64,000 nt of DNA, from assembly GCF_004923315.1 (NCBI RefSeq), contig NZ_CP039646.1:253001-317000 (forward strand), written 5' to 3'. Within the stretch, counting starts at the first letter, position 1, and each line of letters starts with the position of its first letter. The position numbers and the translations under genes are program-made. Shown piece by piece: positions 25,480-34,113 of the stretch. Below the pieces are notes generated by a model, which saw only the letters and a program-made list of their open reading frames with translations, was not told the DNA's origin and ran no database searches. The DNA is from Azospirillum sp. TSA2s (GTDB taxonomy: Bacteria; Pseudomonadota; Alphaproteobacteria; Azospirillales; Azospirillaceae).

Positions 25480-27105
25480 ATGAACAACGATGTGGTCATT
25501 TTGACAACGGTGCTGCCGCTCGCAGAGGCAGGGGCGCTTTTGCGGGCGCTGGACGATCCGGCGCAACTGTGGCCGCTGCTGCTCGACCTGATGGCGCGCC
25601 ATCTGCCCTGCGATGCCTGTGCGCTGCTGCGTCACGACAGCCGGCCGGGCGAGGAGGGGCTGCTGGTTCCGCTGGCCACGCGCGGGCTCAGTCCCGACAC
25701 GCTCGGCCGGCGTTTCGAACTGGGCGAGCATCCCCGCCTGCAGGCGATTGCCGAGGCGGAGGACGGGCCGCTGCGCTTCCCCGCCGGCTGCGAGTTGCCC
25801 GACCCCTATGACGGGCTGATCCCCGACCTGCGCGAGCGGTTGCATGTGCATGACTGCGTCGGGGCGCCGCTGAGCGTCGAGGGGCGGCCCTGGGGCGTGC
25901 TGACGCTGGACGCGCTGAACGAAGGGCGTTTCGACGGCTGGGACGGGGCGATTGCCGCCTGGGCGCAATTGACTGCAGACCTCGCGACCGCGGTGGAGCG
26001 GCGGGCGGCACAGGACGCAGCCGTGGCAGCGGATGGCGGAACGCCCCTGCGCATTCTCGACGATCCGCCGCAGGGGCTCGATTTCGACCCCGTCGGCAGC
26101 AGCCCGGCGATGGCCGCTCTGCTGACGGAGGTCGATACCGTGGCGGCCAGCGACCTCGTCGTGCTGGTGCTGGGCGAGACCGGGGTGGGGAAGGAACTGG
26201 TGGCCCGCCGGCTGCACGCCCACTCCCCCCGCGCCGCCGGGCCGCTGGTCCACGTCAATTGCGCGGCCCTGCCGGACGCGCTGGTGGAAAGCGAGCTGTT
26301 CGGCCATGTGCGCGGCGCCTTCTCCGGTGCGGTGGCCGACCGGCGCGGCAAGTTCGAACTGGCCGACGGCGGCACCCTGTTCCTGGACGAGGTCGGCGAA
26401 CTGCCGCTGGCGGTGCAGGCCAAGATGCTGCGGGCGCTGCAGAACGGCGAGATTCAGCGCGTCGGCTCCGACCGCCACATCACCGTCGACGTCCGTGTGA
26501 TCGCCGCCACCAACCGCGACCTCGCGGCAGAGGTGCGGGAAGGCCGCTTCCGGGCCGACGTCTATCACCGGCTCAGCGTCTATCCGTTGCGGGTGCCGCC
26601 GCTGCGCGACCGCGGCACCGACATCCTGCGGCTGGCCGGCCTGTTCCTGGAACGCAACCGGGCGCGGCTGGGCTTGCGCAACCTTCGTCTGTCGGCGGCG
26701 GCGGAGCGGCGCATGCTGGCCTACCCCTGGCCCGGCAACGTGCGCGAGCTGGAGCACGCCATCGGCCGAGGCGCCATCCGCGCCCGCGTCGCTCGTCCGC
26801 CGGACGGCGGCGTGCTGACCCTGACCCCGGTGGATTTGGGCTTGGAGGATTTGGGCTTGGCCGATCCGGGGCAGGAGGAGGGGAGTGCCGTGACGGCGGC
26901 GATGCCGGCGCAGCGGTCCCGCCTGCCGGAACCGCCGGACCTGCCCGAACTGCCGTTGCGCGACGCGGTGGAGGATCTCGAACGCCGGATGATCCGCGAG
27001 CATCTGGCCCGCCACGACGGCAACTGGGCGCAGACGGCGCGGTCGCTCGGCCTTGACCGCAGCAACCTGTTCCGTCTCGCCCGGCGGCTGGGATTGCGGG
27101 AATGA
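25480..27105 (+). CDS. norR: Nitric oxide-responsive sigma-54 activator NorR
   Basis: 541-residue bacterial enhancer-binding protein: GAF domain (1 to about 175), AAA+ ATPase (about 200-440; Walker A GETGVGKE at 232-239, Walker B LFLDEVGE) and a Fis-type helix-turn-helix at the C-terminus (NWAQTARSLGLDRSNLFRLARRLGL). The GAF domain keeps the E. coli NorR blocks that hold the NO-sensing non-haem iron (LGRRFELGEHPRLQAIA and FPAGCELPDPYDGLIPDL). The sigma-54 contact loop reads GAFSGA (279-284), a tolerated change from GAFTGA. It is divergent from hmp, with a sigma-54 promoter for hmp between them. Start ATG 25480 gives the NorR-like N-terminus; the frame is open upstream across the promoter region but without homology. 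Confidence 0.93.
   Translation: MNNDVVILTTVLPLAEAGALLRALDDPAQLWPLLLDLMARHLPCDACALLRHDSRPGEEGLLVPLATRGLSPDTLGRRFELGEHPRLQAIAEAEDGPLRFPAGCELPDPYDGLIPDLRERLHVHDCVGAPLSVEGRPWGVLTLDALNEGRFDGWDGAIAAWAQLTADLATAVERRAAQDAAVAADGGTPLRILDDPPQGLDFDPVGSSPAMAALLTEVDTVAASDLVVLVLGETGVGKELVARRLHAHSPRAAGPLVHVNCAALPDALVESELFGHVRGAFSGAVADRRGKFELADGGTLFLDEVGELPLAVQAKMLRALQNGEIQRVGSDRHITVDVRVIAATNRDLAAEVREGRFRADVYHRLSVYPLRVPPLRDRGTDILRLAGLFLERNRARLGLRNLRLSAAAERRMLAYPWPGNVRELEHAIGRGAIRARVARPPDGGVLTLTPVDLGLEDLGLADPGQEEGSAVTAAMPAQRSRLPEPPDLPELPLRDAVEDLERRMIREHLARHDGNWAQTARSLGLDRSNLFRLARRLGLRE
25495..25505. promoter_or_regulatory. Candidate NorR enhancer site within norR start
   Basis: GTCATTTTGAC, a symmetric GT-N7-AC element (GTCA...TGAC), about 90 bases upstream of the hmp promoter and 15 bases inside norR. 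Upstream activating sites inside a divergent regulator gene are common for NtrC-type activators. Confidence 0.5.
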
Positions 27106-27368
27106 GCGGGGAGGGGCTGTCCTGGCGCGCGGACATCGACGCGCTGGTCTTCCGCCCGGCCGGTCACGGCGGCTGGTGCGCCGTCCACCGTCTGGCCTTC
27201 CGCGCCCTGCTCGGCCGGCGAGCCCCGACGCCGGAGGACTGCCTCGCCTACGCCGCCGCCCACCGCACCGCGTTCGAGGCCGCGGCGGCCGGCAAGATAT
27301 CAGGGCGCGGCTACGGTGCCGCGGCCAGCCTGCATCTGACCAGCCGCGACATCGAACGCTTCCTCTAG
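27102..27368 (+). CDS. Small conserved protein, DUF1488-like, coupled to norR
   Basis: 88-residue protein whose ATG overlaps the norR stop (ATGA), so it is probably co-translated. The pattern ALVFRPAGHGGWCAVHRLAFRALLG, then a helix and KISGRGYGAAASLHLTSRDIERF resembles small DUF1488-type proteins, though this is a weak match made by eye. No catalytic motif is visible; there is one Cys in the GWCAVHR segment and one in EDCLAY. It overlaps the stop region of the convergent TRAP permease gene by four bases. Its link to NO defence is suggested only by coupling to norR. Confidence 0.6.
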   Translation: MSGEGLSWRADIDALVFRPAGHGGWCAVHRLAFRALLGRRAPTPEDCLAYAAAHRTAFEAAAAGKISGRGYGAAASLHLTSRDIERFL

Positions 27369-28648
27369 AATCCCATCTGCCGCGGCATCCACAGCGCCAG
27401 ATCCGGCCAGATGATCACCGCGACCACCACCAGCAGCATGGTGACCAGCGGCCACATCACCCAGCGCAGGGTGCTTTCCATCGAACAGCCGGTCATGCGG
27501 CAGGCCACCATCAGGTTGACGGCCATCGGCGGGGTGAACTGGCCGACGGCGATCATCAGGGTCAGGATGACGCCGAACCAGGTCAGGTCCCATTTGTAGG
27601 CGGTGGCGATGGGGATCAGCAGAGGCAGCAGGATGATGAAGATCGAGATGCCGTCCAGGAAGGTGCCGATGATGGTCAGCATCACCACCAGCAGCGCCAT
27701 CACGCCATATTCGCCAAGGCCGGAGTGGATGATGGCGTCGGCGATGGGGTCGATCACCGACAGGGTGCTCAGCGCCCAGCCGAACACGCTGGCCAGCGCG
27801 ATCACCGTCAGGATGATGGCGGAGATCTCCGCCGCCTCCACCAGCATGGAATAGAGGTCGCGGAAGCGGATGGTGCGGTAGACCACCATGCCGAGCAGCA
27901 GGCCGTAGGCCACCGCGATCACCGCCGCCTCGGTCGGGGTGAAGATGCCGAGACGCAGGCCGCCCAGGATGATGACCTTGGCGAACAGGCCGAGCGATGC
28001 GTCCCACAGGCTGCGCCAGAAGGGCGGGCGCGGCTCGTGCGACAGCTTGGCGCCGAGATTGTGTTTCCGCGCCAGCCAGAAGACCGGGATGATGAGGGCG
28101 AGGCCAGCCAGCGTGCCGGGAATGATGCCGGCGGCGAACATCGAGGTGGTCGGGGCGGCCGGCACCAGGACGCTGTAGATGATGAGGGCGACCGACGGCG
28201 GGATCAGGATGTCGGTGGCCGCCGCCGCGGCGATGACGCTGGCGATGTAGGGGCGGGGATAGCCGGCGCGGATCATGCTGGGCGCCATCACGCCGCAGAC
28301 CGCCGCGGCGATGGCCGGGCCGGAACCGGAGATGCCGCCCATCATCATTGCCACTACGACCGCGATGATCGCCAGTGCACCCTTGCCCTGGCCGACGATG
28401 GCGGTGGCGAAGCGCACCAGCTTCTGCGCCACGCCCGAACGGTCGAAGATGGTGCCGGCCAGCACGAACATCGGGATGGTCAGCAGCGGATATTTGGCGA
28501 TGCCGGTATAGACGCTGGTCGGAACCGAAATGACGCCGAGATGGGCAAAGGCGATGGCGGCGGTGCCGGCCAGGCCAAGGGCGGCGGCAATCGGCACGCC
28601 CGCCAGCATCATGATCAGGAAGGACCCGAAGAGCAGGCTGGTGATCAC
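27365..28648 (-). CDS. TRAP transporter large permease (DctM type)
   Basis: 427-residue membrane protein with about 12 helices, the transport subunit of a TRAP carrier. Family blocks are clear: LAGVPIAAALGLAG at the start, GGISGSGPAIAAAVCGVMAPSM, and GQFTPPMAVNLMVACRMTG near the end. TRAP systems import organic acids using an ion gradient and a periplasmic binding protein. The start is GTG at 28648, overlapping the stop of the small permease (GTGA), hence translational coupling. No binding-protein gene is adjacent, which is unusual. A 7TM kinase and a PAS/AAA+ regulator follow upstream and may control it. Substrate unknown; C4-dicarboxylates or other carboxylates are typical. Confidence 0.92.
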   Translation of the reverse strand: MITSLLFGSFLIMMLAGVPIAAALGLAGTAAIAFAHLGVISVPTSVYTGIAKYPLLTIPMFVLAGTIFDRSGVAQKLVRFATAIVGQGKGALAIIAVVVAMMMGGISGSGPAIAAAVCGVMAPSMIRAGYPRPYIASVIAAAAATDILIPPSVALIIYSVLVPAAPTTSMFAAGIIPGTLAGLALIIPVFWLARKHNLGAKLSHEPRPPFWRSLWDASLGLFAKVIILGGLRLGIFTPTEAAVIAVAYGLLLGMVVYRTIRFRDLYSMLVEAAEISAIILTVIALASVFGWALSTLSVIDPIADAIIHSGLGEYGVMALLVVMLTIIGTFLDGISIFIILLPLLIPIATAYKWDLTWFGVILTLMIAVGQFTPPMAVNLMVACRMTGCSMESTLRWVMWPLVTMLLVVVAVIIWPDLALWMPRQMGF

Positions 28649-29184
28649 GGTTCGCCCTCCGGGATATGTCCGGTTTCCAGCGGTTCGGTGCCGCGGTGGA
28701 TGCGGATTATGCGGCCGATGGTGCGGGCCAGCACCACCAGCGACAGCACCGGCAGCCAGATCGTGTAGATCCACTGCGGCAGCCCCAGCGCCGGCGAGGT
28801 CACCTCGAACCGGTAATCGTCCCAGGTCGTCCAGGTGCCGTAAACCACCAGCAGCCCATACATCAGCGCGACGCAGGCCATGGCGAACTGTTCCGCCCGG
28901 CGGCGGTTGGCCGGCGACAGCTTGTCGGTGACGAAGGTGATGCGGATGTGCCGGTCCTTCACAACCGCGGCCGAGGCGCCGAGGAAGGTCAGGATCACCA
29001 TCAGCGCGATCGAATATTCCTCGGTGAAGGCGAAGGAGACGTCGGTGAGGTAGCGCACCACGACGTTGGCGAAGGTGATCAGCGCCACCACCGCCATCGT
29101 GATGGCGACCAGCACCTCTTCGATGCCCAGAGGGACGCGGGGTTTCGGCACCGGCCGGACGACGGTGGGGTCGTGATCGCTCAT
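28645..29184 (-). CDS. TRAP transporter small permease (DctQ type)
   Basis: 179-residue protein with four predicted helices, the second membrane subunit of a TRAP carrier. The segments LITFANVVVRYLTDVSFAFTEEYSIALMVILTFLGASAAVVKDRHIRI and the final helix pair (PQWIYTIWLPVLSLVVLARTIGRII) are typical. It precedes and overlaps the DctM gene. The ATG at 29184 follows a short leader; the region upstream to the kinase stop is only 79 bases, so the promoter must be within it or the gene may be transcribed from the kinase gene on the same strand. Confidence 0.9.
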   Translation of the reverse strand: MSDHDPTVVRPVPKPRVPLGIEEVLVAITMAVVALITFANVVVRYLTDVSFAFTEEYSIALMVILTFLGASAAVVKDRHIRITFVTDKLSPANRRRAEQFAMACVALMYGLLVVYGTWTTWDDYRFEVTSPALGLPQWIYTIWLPVLSLVVLARTIGRIIRIHRGTEPLETGHIPEGEP

Positions 29185-29263
29185 ATTGCCAGGGTCCAGA
29201 TGGAGGGAGCGGGATTATTCCCTTCACCTGTCAATCAATGCAAGAAACGATCTCTCCGACGGA

Positions 29264-31114
29264 TTAATCCGCCGACATGCCGGCCATCCCGTCTTCGCAG
29301 AGCGCGTCTTCACCGAGCGGGATCCGCAGCGTGAAGACGCTGCCCTCACCCAATCGGCTGTCGACCGTCACCGTTCCACCATGCAGCGCCGCGATGCGGC
29401 GGACCATGTTCAGCCCGACACCGCTGCCCGCCGCCGTTCCGGTGTTGGAGGCGCGGAAGAACCGGTCGAACACCCGCTCCCGCTCGCTGTCCGGGATGCC
29501 GATGCCCTGGTCGGCCACCGACAACGCCAGTTGCGATTGCCCGTCCGGCCCTTTCTCGCCCCCGTCCTCGCTCCGGGCGCGCAGCCGGACCGGCGTGCCG
29601 GCCGGCGAATATTTCAGCGCGTTGTTCAGCAGGTTGTGGACGCACAGCTCCAGCATCGGGCCGTCGCCGGTCATCCGGGCCGGACAACCGTCCAGCTCCA
29701 GCTCGATCCGCCGGCCGGGGGCGGCGTCGCCCTGGGCCGAAGCGGCGGCGCGCAGCAAAGCCGGCAGGTCCAGCGGATCGCGGCGCAACGCGAAAGCCGG
29801 GTCGCTCAGCCGGTCGTCGGCAAGGCAGGTATCCAGGATGTTGACCTGCCGGCGTACCGCACGGCGGATCTTCTCCAGCCGCGGCAGCATGCCGGGGGCC
29901 TTCACCTCCGCATCCATCAGCAGAAGCTGGGCCGCGCCGTCGATGATGGCGAGCGGCGTCTTGAACTCGTGGGCCGCCATCGACAGGAAGCCGTTCAGCG
30001 CCCGCTTGGCCTCCTGCTCCGCTACCAGCCGCTCCTCCGCCTCCAGCCGGGCGAGGTCGAGGCGCCGCACCATGTCCTCCAGCCGCATTTCGGCCCGGCG
30101 GCGATGGGTGACGTCGCGCAGCATCAGCAGGCAGCCGACCTCGCGCGCCGCGGCACGCCCGCCGGCGCTGCCGGAGGTGAGCGGGACGCGGGTCGCCTCG
30201 AAGCTGCGCGCTGTGCCGTCACTCTCCAGCGTCAGCGGCGCCGGAAGGGTGATGTCCCGCGGCGACAGCGCCGACAGGCCGGGGAGGTCGGCCAGCCGGC
30301 GGCCGAGCGGCGTGCCGTCGGGCACCAGCGCCAGGGCCGCCGGATTAGCCTCCACCACCGTGCCGTCGGCATCGAGAACCAGAACGGGGTCGGGTACGGC
30401 GTCCAGTAGGGCGTCACGGGCGACCGGCAGCAGGACGAACAGGCGCCGCCGGGTGATCAGCCAGTAGAACACCGCGCCCATCAGCAGGAAGCTGAAGGGA
30501 GTGGGGTCGAAGTCGAACAGCGTCAGGTTGCCGGTGACGTAGCCGACATTCGCCACCCACGGCACCGCCATCGCCACCAGGAAGCCCAGGTAATGGGTGC
30601 GGTAGGCCGGCGTGGCCCGGTGGATGCCGCTGGCGGTGACGACGATGCTCATCACCATGAAGGCATAGAGATAGATGGTGACGACGAAGAACAGCAGGCC
30701 GTGGCTGTAGTCCAGCGCGGCGCCCGGCGCGTCGTTGATCGGTTGGACCGCCGTGTAGATCAGCCGATGGGCATCGTTGGTCAGCGCCGCCGCCCAGGTC
30801 AGCGCGCCGACCACGACCGGCACCAGCCGCCAGCGCGCCGCCAATTCCTCCTGCGTGTAGGACCACAGGAACAGTGCCCAGAAGCTGGGGGTGCAGACGA
30901 TGCCGAACCACGCCATCTCGGCCCAGAACAGCTTGTCCGCCGGGGCCGGGACGATGGTTTCGATGGCGGCGGCCGTCGTCCACCAGCAGGCGGACATCTG
31001 CATCGCCACGAAGTTGAAGCGTCCGGGAAAGGGGGGCAGAGCCCAACTGCGCCATGCCGTCCACAAGGTCGCCAGCACCGCGGCAAGCAGGAGTAGGGCC
31101 GGCAGGGTCAGCAT
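29264..31114 (-). CDS. 7TM-type membrane histidine kinase
   Basis: 616-residue sensor kinase. The N-terminal 235 residues contain about seven hydrophobic helices matching the 7TM sensor module of HisKA_7TM kinases (LTLPALLLLAAVLATLWTAW, FWAEMAWFGIVCTPSFWALFLW, LLFFVVTIYLYAFMVMSIVV). A PAS domain (about 240-340) precedes HisKA with His382 in AAHEFKTPLAIIDG and an HATPase (GSGVGLNMVRRIAALHGG). There is no receiver. A partner response regulator is not evident: the divergent AAA+ regulator has a PAS domain, not a receiver. ATG 31114 was chosen because hydrophobic sequence begins there; neither this nor the upstream ATG at 31204 has a clear ribosome binding site. Confidence 0.85.
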   Translation of the reverse strand: MLTLPALLLLAAVLATLWTAWRSWALPPFPGRFNFVAMQMSACWWTTAAAIETIVPAPADKLFWAEMAWFGIVCTPSFWALFLWSYTQEELAARWRLVPVVVGALTWAAALTNDAHRLIYTAVQPINDAPGAALDYSHGLLFFVVTIYLYAFMVMSIVVTASGIHRATPAYRTHYLGFLVAMAVPWVANVGYVTGNLTLFDFDPTPFSFLLMGAVFYWLITRRRLFVLLPVARDALLDAVPDPVLVLDADGTVVEANPAALALVPDGTPLGRRLADLPGLSALSPRDITLPAPLTLESDGTARSFEATRVPLTSGSAGGRAAAREVGCLLMLRDVTHRRRAEMRLEDMVRRLDLARLEAEERLVAEQEAKRALNGFLSMAAHEFKTPLAIIDGAAQLLLMDAEVKAPGMLPRLEKIRRAVRRQVNILDTCLADDRLSDPAFALRRDPLDLPALLRAAASAQGDAAPGRRIELELDGCPARMTGDGPMLELCVHNLLNNALKYSPAGTPVRLRARSEDGGEKGPDGQSQLALSVADQGIGIPDSERERVFDRFFRASNTGTAAGSGVGLNMVRRIAALHGGTVTVDSRLGEGSVFTLRIPLGEDALCEDGMAGMSAD

Positions 31115-31338
31115 GGCGGAACGGACGGAACGGGCAAGATGGCTCCGGAGGAGTGGCGCGGCCGCTCCGCAATGGAGCGGGAAAGCGCTACGGCACCGCA
31201 GCATGGACCGGCCGGCCGCAACTCCGCAAGAGCCTGCGGCACTGTGATCGGCCTTGCCCCGAGGGTCGCTCTAGCATTGCGGAATCCGGGCGCGGTCCCG
31301 ATAACACCTGGATGCGACGATCATGAGGAGCGGCCAGG

Positions 31339-32856
31339 GTGACGGAACGAGCGGACGGCGGACGGCGGGGCGGAGCGGACAGGGCGGCGGTTCCCCTGGA
31401 AGGCGATGCCTTTGCCGGGAATGCCGCGTTGCTGCGCAGCCGCGCCATCCCGTCGCTGTTCGAGGCGCTGGAAACCCAGTCCGAGGGCACGGTGGCGGTC
31501 GACCGCGACGCGCGGGTGGTGTGGATCAACGAGAAATACGCCCGCATGCTCGGTATCTCCGATCCCGCCGAGGCCATCGGCCGCGAGGTGGAGGAGATCA
31601 TCCCCCATTCGCAGATGCGTCAGGTGCTGGCGACCGGCCAGCCGATCCTGCTCGACCTGATGCTGTTCGGAACCCAGCGGCTGGTGGTGACGCGCTTTCC
31701 CCTGACCGACGACCGCGGCGGGATCATCGGCGCCGTCGGCTTCGTCCTCTATGACAGCCTGCACCGCCTGAAACCCCTGCTGGCCGAGTTGTCGCGGCTG
31801 GAGGCCGAACTGGCGGCGACCCGGCGCCGGCTCGACGAGGGGAGGCAGCCGCGCTACACGCTGCAAAGCTATGTCGGCGACAGCCCGGTCTGCCTGGAGG
31901 TCAAGCGCAAGGCCCGCCTCGCCGCCCGCAGCGATGCACCGATCCTGCTGCTGGGCGAAACCGGCACCGGCAAGGAGTTGATCGCCCAGGCCATCCATGG
32001 CCTGTCGGCGCGCAGCGGCCGGTCCTTCGTCGGCGTCAACGTCGCGGCGATCCCGGAAACGCTGCTGGAGGCGGAGTTCTTCGGCGCGGTGCCCGGCGCC
32101 TATACCGGGATGGACCGCCGGGGCCGGGAAGGCCGCTTCAAGACCGCCGATGGCGGCACCCTGTTCCTGGACGAGATCGGCGACATGCCGCTTGGGCTCC
32201 AGGCCAAGCTGCTGCGGGCCTTGCAGGAGCAGGAGATCGAACCGCTGGGCTCCGACCGTCCGGTGAAGGTCGATGTGCGGGTGATCGCGGCGACGAATGT
32301 CGATCTGGAGCAGCGGATCCGCGACGGCCGTTTCCGCTCCGACCTCTATTACCGGCTGAACGTGCTGCCGATCCGACTGCCGGCCCTGGCGGAGATGGGC
32401 GGCGGGCTGGAGGCCATCGCAGAATCCATCCTGCAGGAGATCGCCGCCCGCAGCGGCCTTCCCCTGCGCGGCCTGACCCCGGAAGCGGTCGAGGCGCTGA
32501 GCCGCCACCGCTGGCCCGGCAATGTGCGCGAGCTGCGCAATGTGCTGGAGCGCACCTGCCTGCTGACCGACAACCGCCGCCTGACCGCCGCCGACCTCGC
32601 CGAGGCATTGCCGGATTTGGCGGATGCAGAACCGGCAGAGGTGACGCGTCCGACACCGGCGTCGTCGCTGGTCCATGTGGAACCACAACCCCTGCCGGGC
32701 TATGACGAGGCTTTCGACGAGTTCGAGCGCGGGCTGCTCGGCCGCGCGCTCGCGGCCAGTGGTGGCCGGGCGACGGAGGCGGCGCGGGCGCTCGGCATTT
32801 CCCGCGCCGCCTTCTACAAGAAACTCGCCCGGCTGGGGATGCGCGCCGGCGGGTAA
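31339..32856 (+). CDS. PAS-AAA+-Fis sigma-54-type regulator with altered GAFTGA loop
   Basis: 505-residue regulator: PAS-like sensor (about 35-150), AAA+ (about 170-405; Walker A GETGTGKE at 206-213, Walker B LFLDEIGD, R-finger region FRSDLYYRLNVLPIRLP) and Fis-type helix-turn-helix (ATEAARALGISRAAFYKKL). It lacks a receiver, so it probably senses a small molecule through PAS. The loop that contacts sigma-54 reads GAYTGM (253-258): Phe to Tyr is common, but the final Ala to Met is not, so activity with sigma-54 is uncertain. GTG 31339 has AGGAGCGG upstream. It is divergent from the 7TM kinase/TRAP genes (224 bp between starts) and convergent with uxuA; either set could be its target. Confidence 0.85.
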   Translation: MTERADGGRRGGADRAAVPLEGDAFAGNAALLRSRAIPSLFEALETQSEGTVAVDRDARVVWINEKYARMLGISDPAEAIGREVEEIIPHSQMRQVLATGQPILLDLMLFGTQRLVVTRFPLTDDRGGIIGAVGFVLYDSLHRLKPLLAELSRLEAELAATRRRLDEGRQPRYTLQSYVGDSPVCLEVKRKARLAARSDAPILLLGETGTGKELIAQAIHGLSARSGRSFVGVNVAAIPETLLEAEFFGAVPGAYTGMDRRGREGRFKTADGGTLFLDEIGDMPLGLQAKLLRALQEQEIEPLGSDRPVKVDVRVIAATNVDLEQRIRDGRFRSDLYYRLNVLPIRLPALAEMGGGLEAIAESILQEIAARSGLPLRGLTPEAVEALSRHRWPGNVRELRNVLERTCLLTDNRRLTAADLAEALPDLADAEPAEVTRPTPASSLVHVEPQPLPGYDEAFDEFERGLLGRALAASGGRATEAARALGISRAAFYKKLARLGMRAGG

Positions 32857-32873
32857 CGCCGGCGCCTCCCCAC

Positions 32874-34070
32874 TCACACCGGCAACTGCTTCACCGCCGC
32901 GACGGCGGTCATCACACCGCGAATTTCCGCCAGACCACGCAGGCGGCCGATCATCGGGTAGCCGGGGTGGGTCGGCTTGCCCACATCGTCCAGCAGTTCA
33001 TGCCCGTGGTCGGGGCGGAAGGGCAGGCGCCAGTTGTCGTTGCCGGCGTCCTGGCGGCGCTTCTGCTCCTCCAGCAGGGTGGTGACGACCGAGACCATAT
33101 CCACGTCGCCGCCGAGATGGTCGGCTTCCTCGAAGGAGCCGTCCGGCTCCTTGGCGACGTTGCGCAGGTGGACGAAGTGGATGTCCTCGGCAAAGCGCTT
33201 GGCCATCGCCGGCACGTTGTTGGTCTGGCCCGCGCCCAGCGAGCCGGTGCAGAAGGTCAGGCCGTTGTTCGGCGACTTCACCGCATTGATCAGGTGGGCG
33301 AGGTCGTCCTCGGTGCTGACGATGCGGGGCAGGCCGAACAGCGGGCGGGGCGGGTCGTCGGGGTGGATCGCCATGCGGATGCCGACCTCCTCCGCCGTCG
33401 GAATCACCTCACGCAGGAAGCGGGCCAGCGTCTCGCGCAGGCCGTCGGCGGACATGCCGTTGAAGCGCGCGATCATCTTGCGCAGGCCGGGGATGTCGTA
33501 GCGGTCATAGGCGCCCGGCAAGCCGGCCATGATGTTCGACAGCAGCTTCGCCCGGTCGCTTTCGGAAGAGCGGTCGAACCACTTCTTGGCCTTGGCGAGG
33601 ACCTCCGGCGAATGGTCCTCCTCGGCGTCCGGACGTTCCAGCATGTAGACGTCGAAGGCGGCATGCTCATGGGCGTTGAAGCGCAGCGAGGTTCCGCCGC
33701 CCGGCAGCGCCGCCGCCAGCTCCGTCCGCGTCCAGTCCAGAACCGGCATGAAGTTGTAGCAGATGGTGGTCACGCCGCAGGCGGCGAGGTTGCGCATCGA
33801 CTGGCGGTAGTTGTCGAACAGCTCCGTCAGGTCGCCTTCGCCGATCTTGATCGCCTCGTGCACCGGCAGGCTTTCGGTGACGGTCCAGCTGAGGCCGAGT
33901 TCCTTGTCGGACTCGATCATCGCCTTGCGTTTCTGGATTTCCTCGACCGACCAGACGACGCCGTAGGGGATGTGGTGCAGGGCGGTGACCACGCCGGTGG
34001 CGCCGGCTTGGCGGATGTGGTTCAGCTTGATGGCGTCTTCGGGGCCGAACCAGCGCCAGGATTGTTCCAT
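32874..34070 (-). CDS. uxuA: Mannonate dehydratase
   Basis: 398-residue enzyme that dehydrates D-mannonate to 2-keto-3-deoxygluconate in the glucuronate route. The family blocks are present from the start (MEQSWRWFGPEDAIKLNHIRQAGATGVVTALHHIPYG) through IHPDDPP, LTFCTGSLGAG and the FVHLRNV and FRPDHGHELL metal-site segments. It is the last gene of a six-gene minus-strand operon (uxuB, RspB-like dehydrogenase, dctP, dctQ, dctM, uxuA), 43 bp after dctM. The product, once phosphorylated, becomes the substrate of Eda encoded at 19.7 kb. No KDG kinase or UxaC is in the window. Confidence 0.96.
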   Translation of the reverse strand: MEQSWRWFGPEDAIKLNHIRQAGATGVVTALHHIPYGVVWSVEEIQKRKAMIESDKELGLSWTVTESLPVHEAIKIGEGDLTELFDNYRQSMRNLAACGVTTICYNFMPVLDWTRTELAAALPGGGTSLRFNAHEHAAFDVYMLERPDAEEDHSPEVLAKAKKWFDRSSESDRAKLLSNIMAGLPGAYDRYDIPGLRKMIARFNGMSADGLRETLARFLREVIPTAEEVGIRMAIHPDDPPRPLFGLPRIVSTEDDLAHLINAVKSPNNGLTFCTGSLGAGQTNNVPAMAKRFAEDIHFVHLRNVAKEPDGSFEEADHLGGDVDMVSVVTTLLEEQKRRQDAGNDNWRLPFRPDHGHELLDDVGKPTHPGYPMIGRLRGLAEIRGVMTAVAAVKQLPV

Positions 34071-34113
34071 GGCTTCGAACTCCTTGGAAAGAGAGGGGCT
34101 TTGGATTTGGGTG

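Noticed and set aside
31339..32856. Calling the AAA+ regulator the response regulator of the 7TM kinase
   Set aside because: It has a PAS-like N-terminal domain with no receiver Asp/Lys pattern, so a phosphotransfer partnership is not supported.
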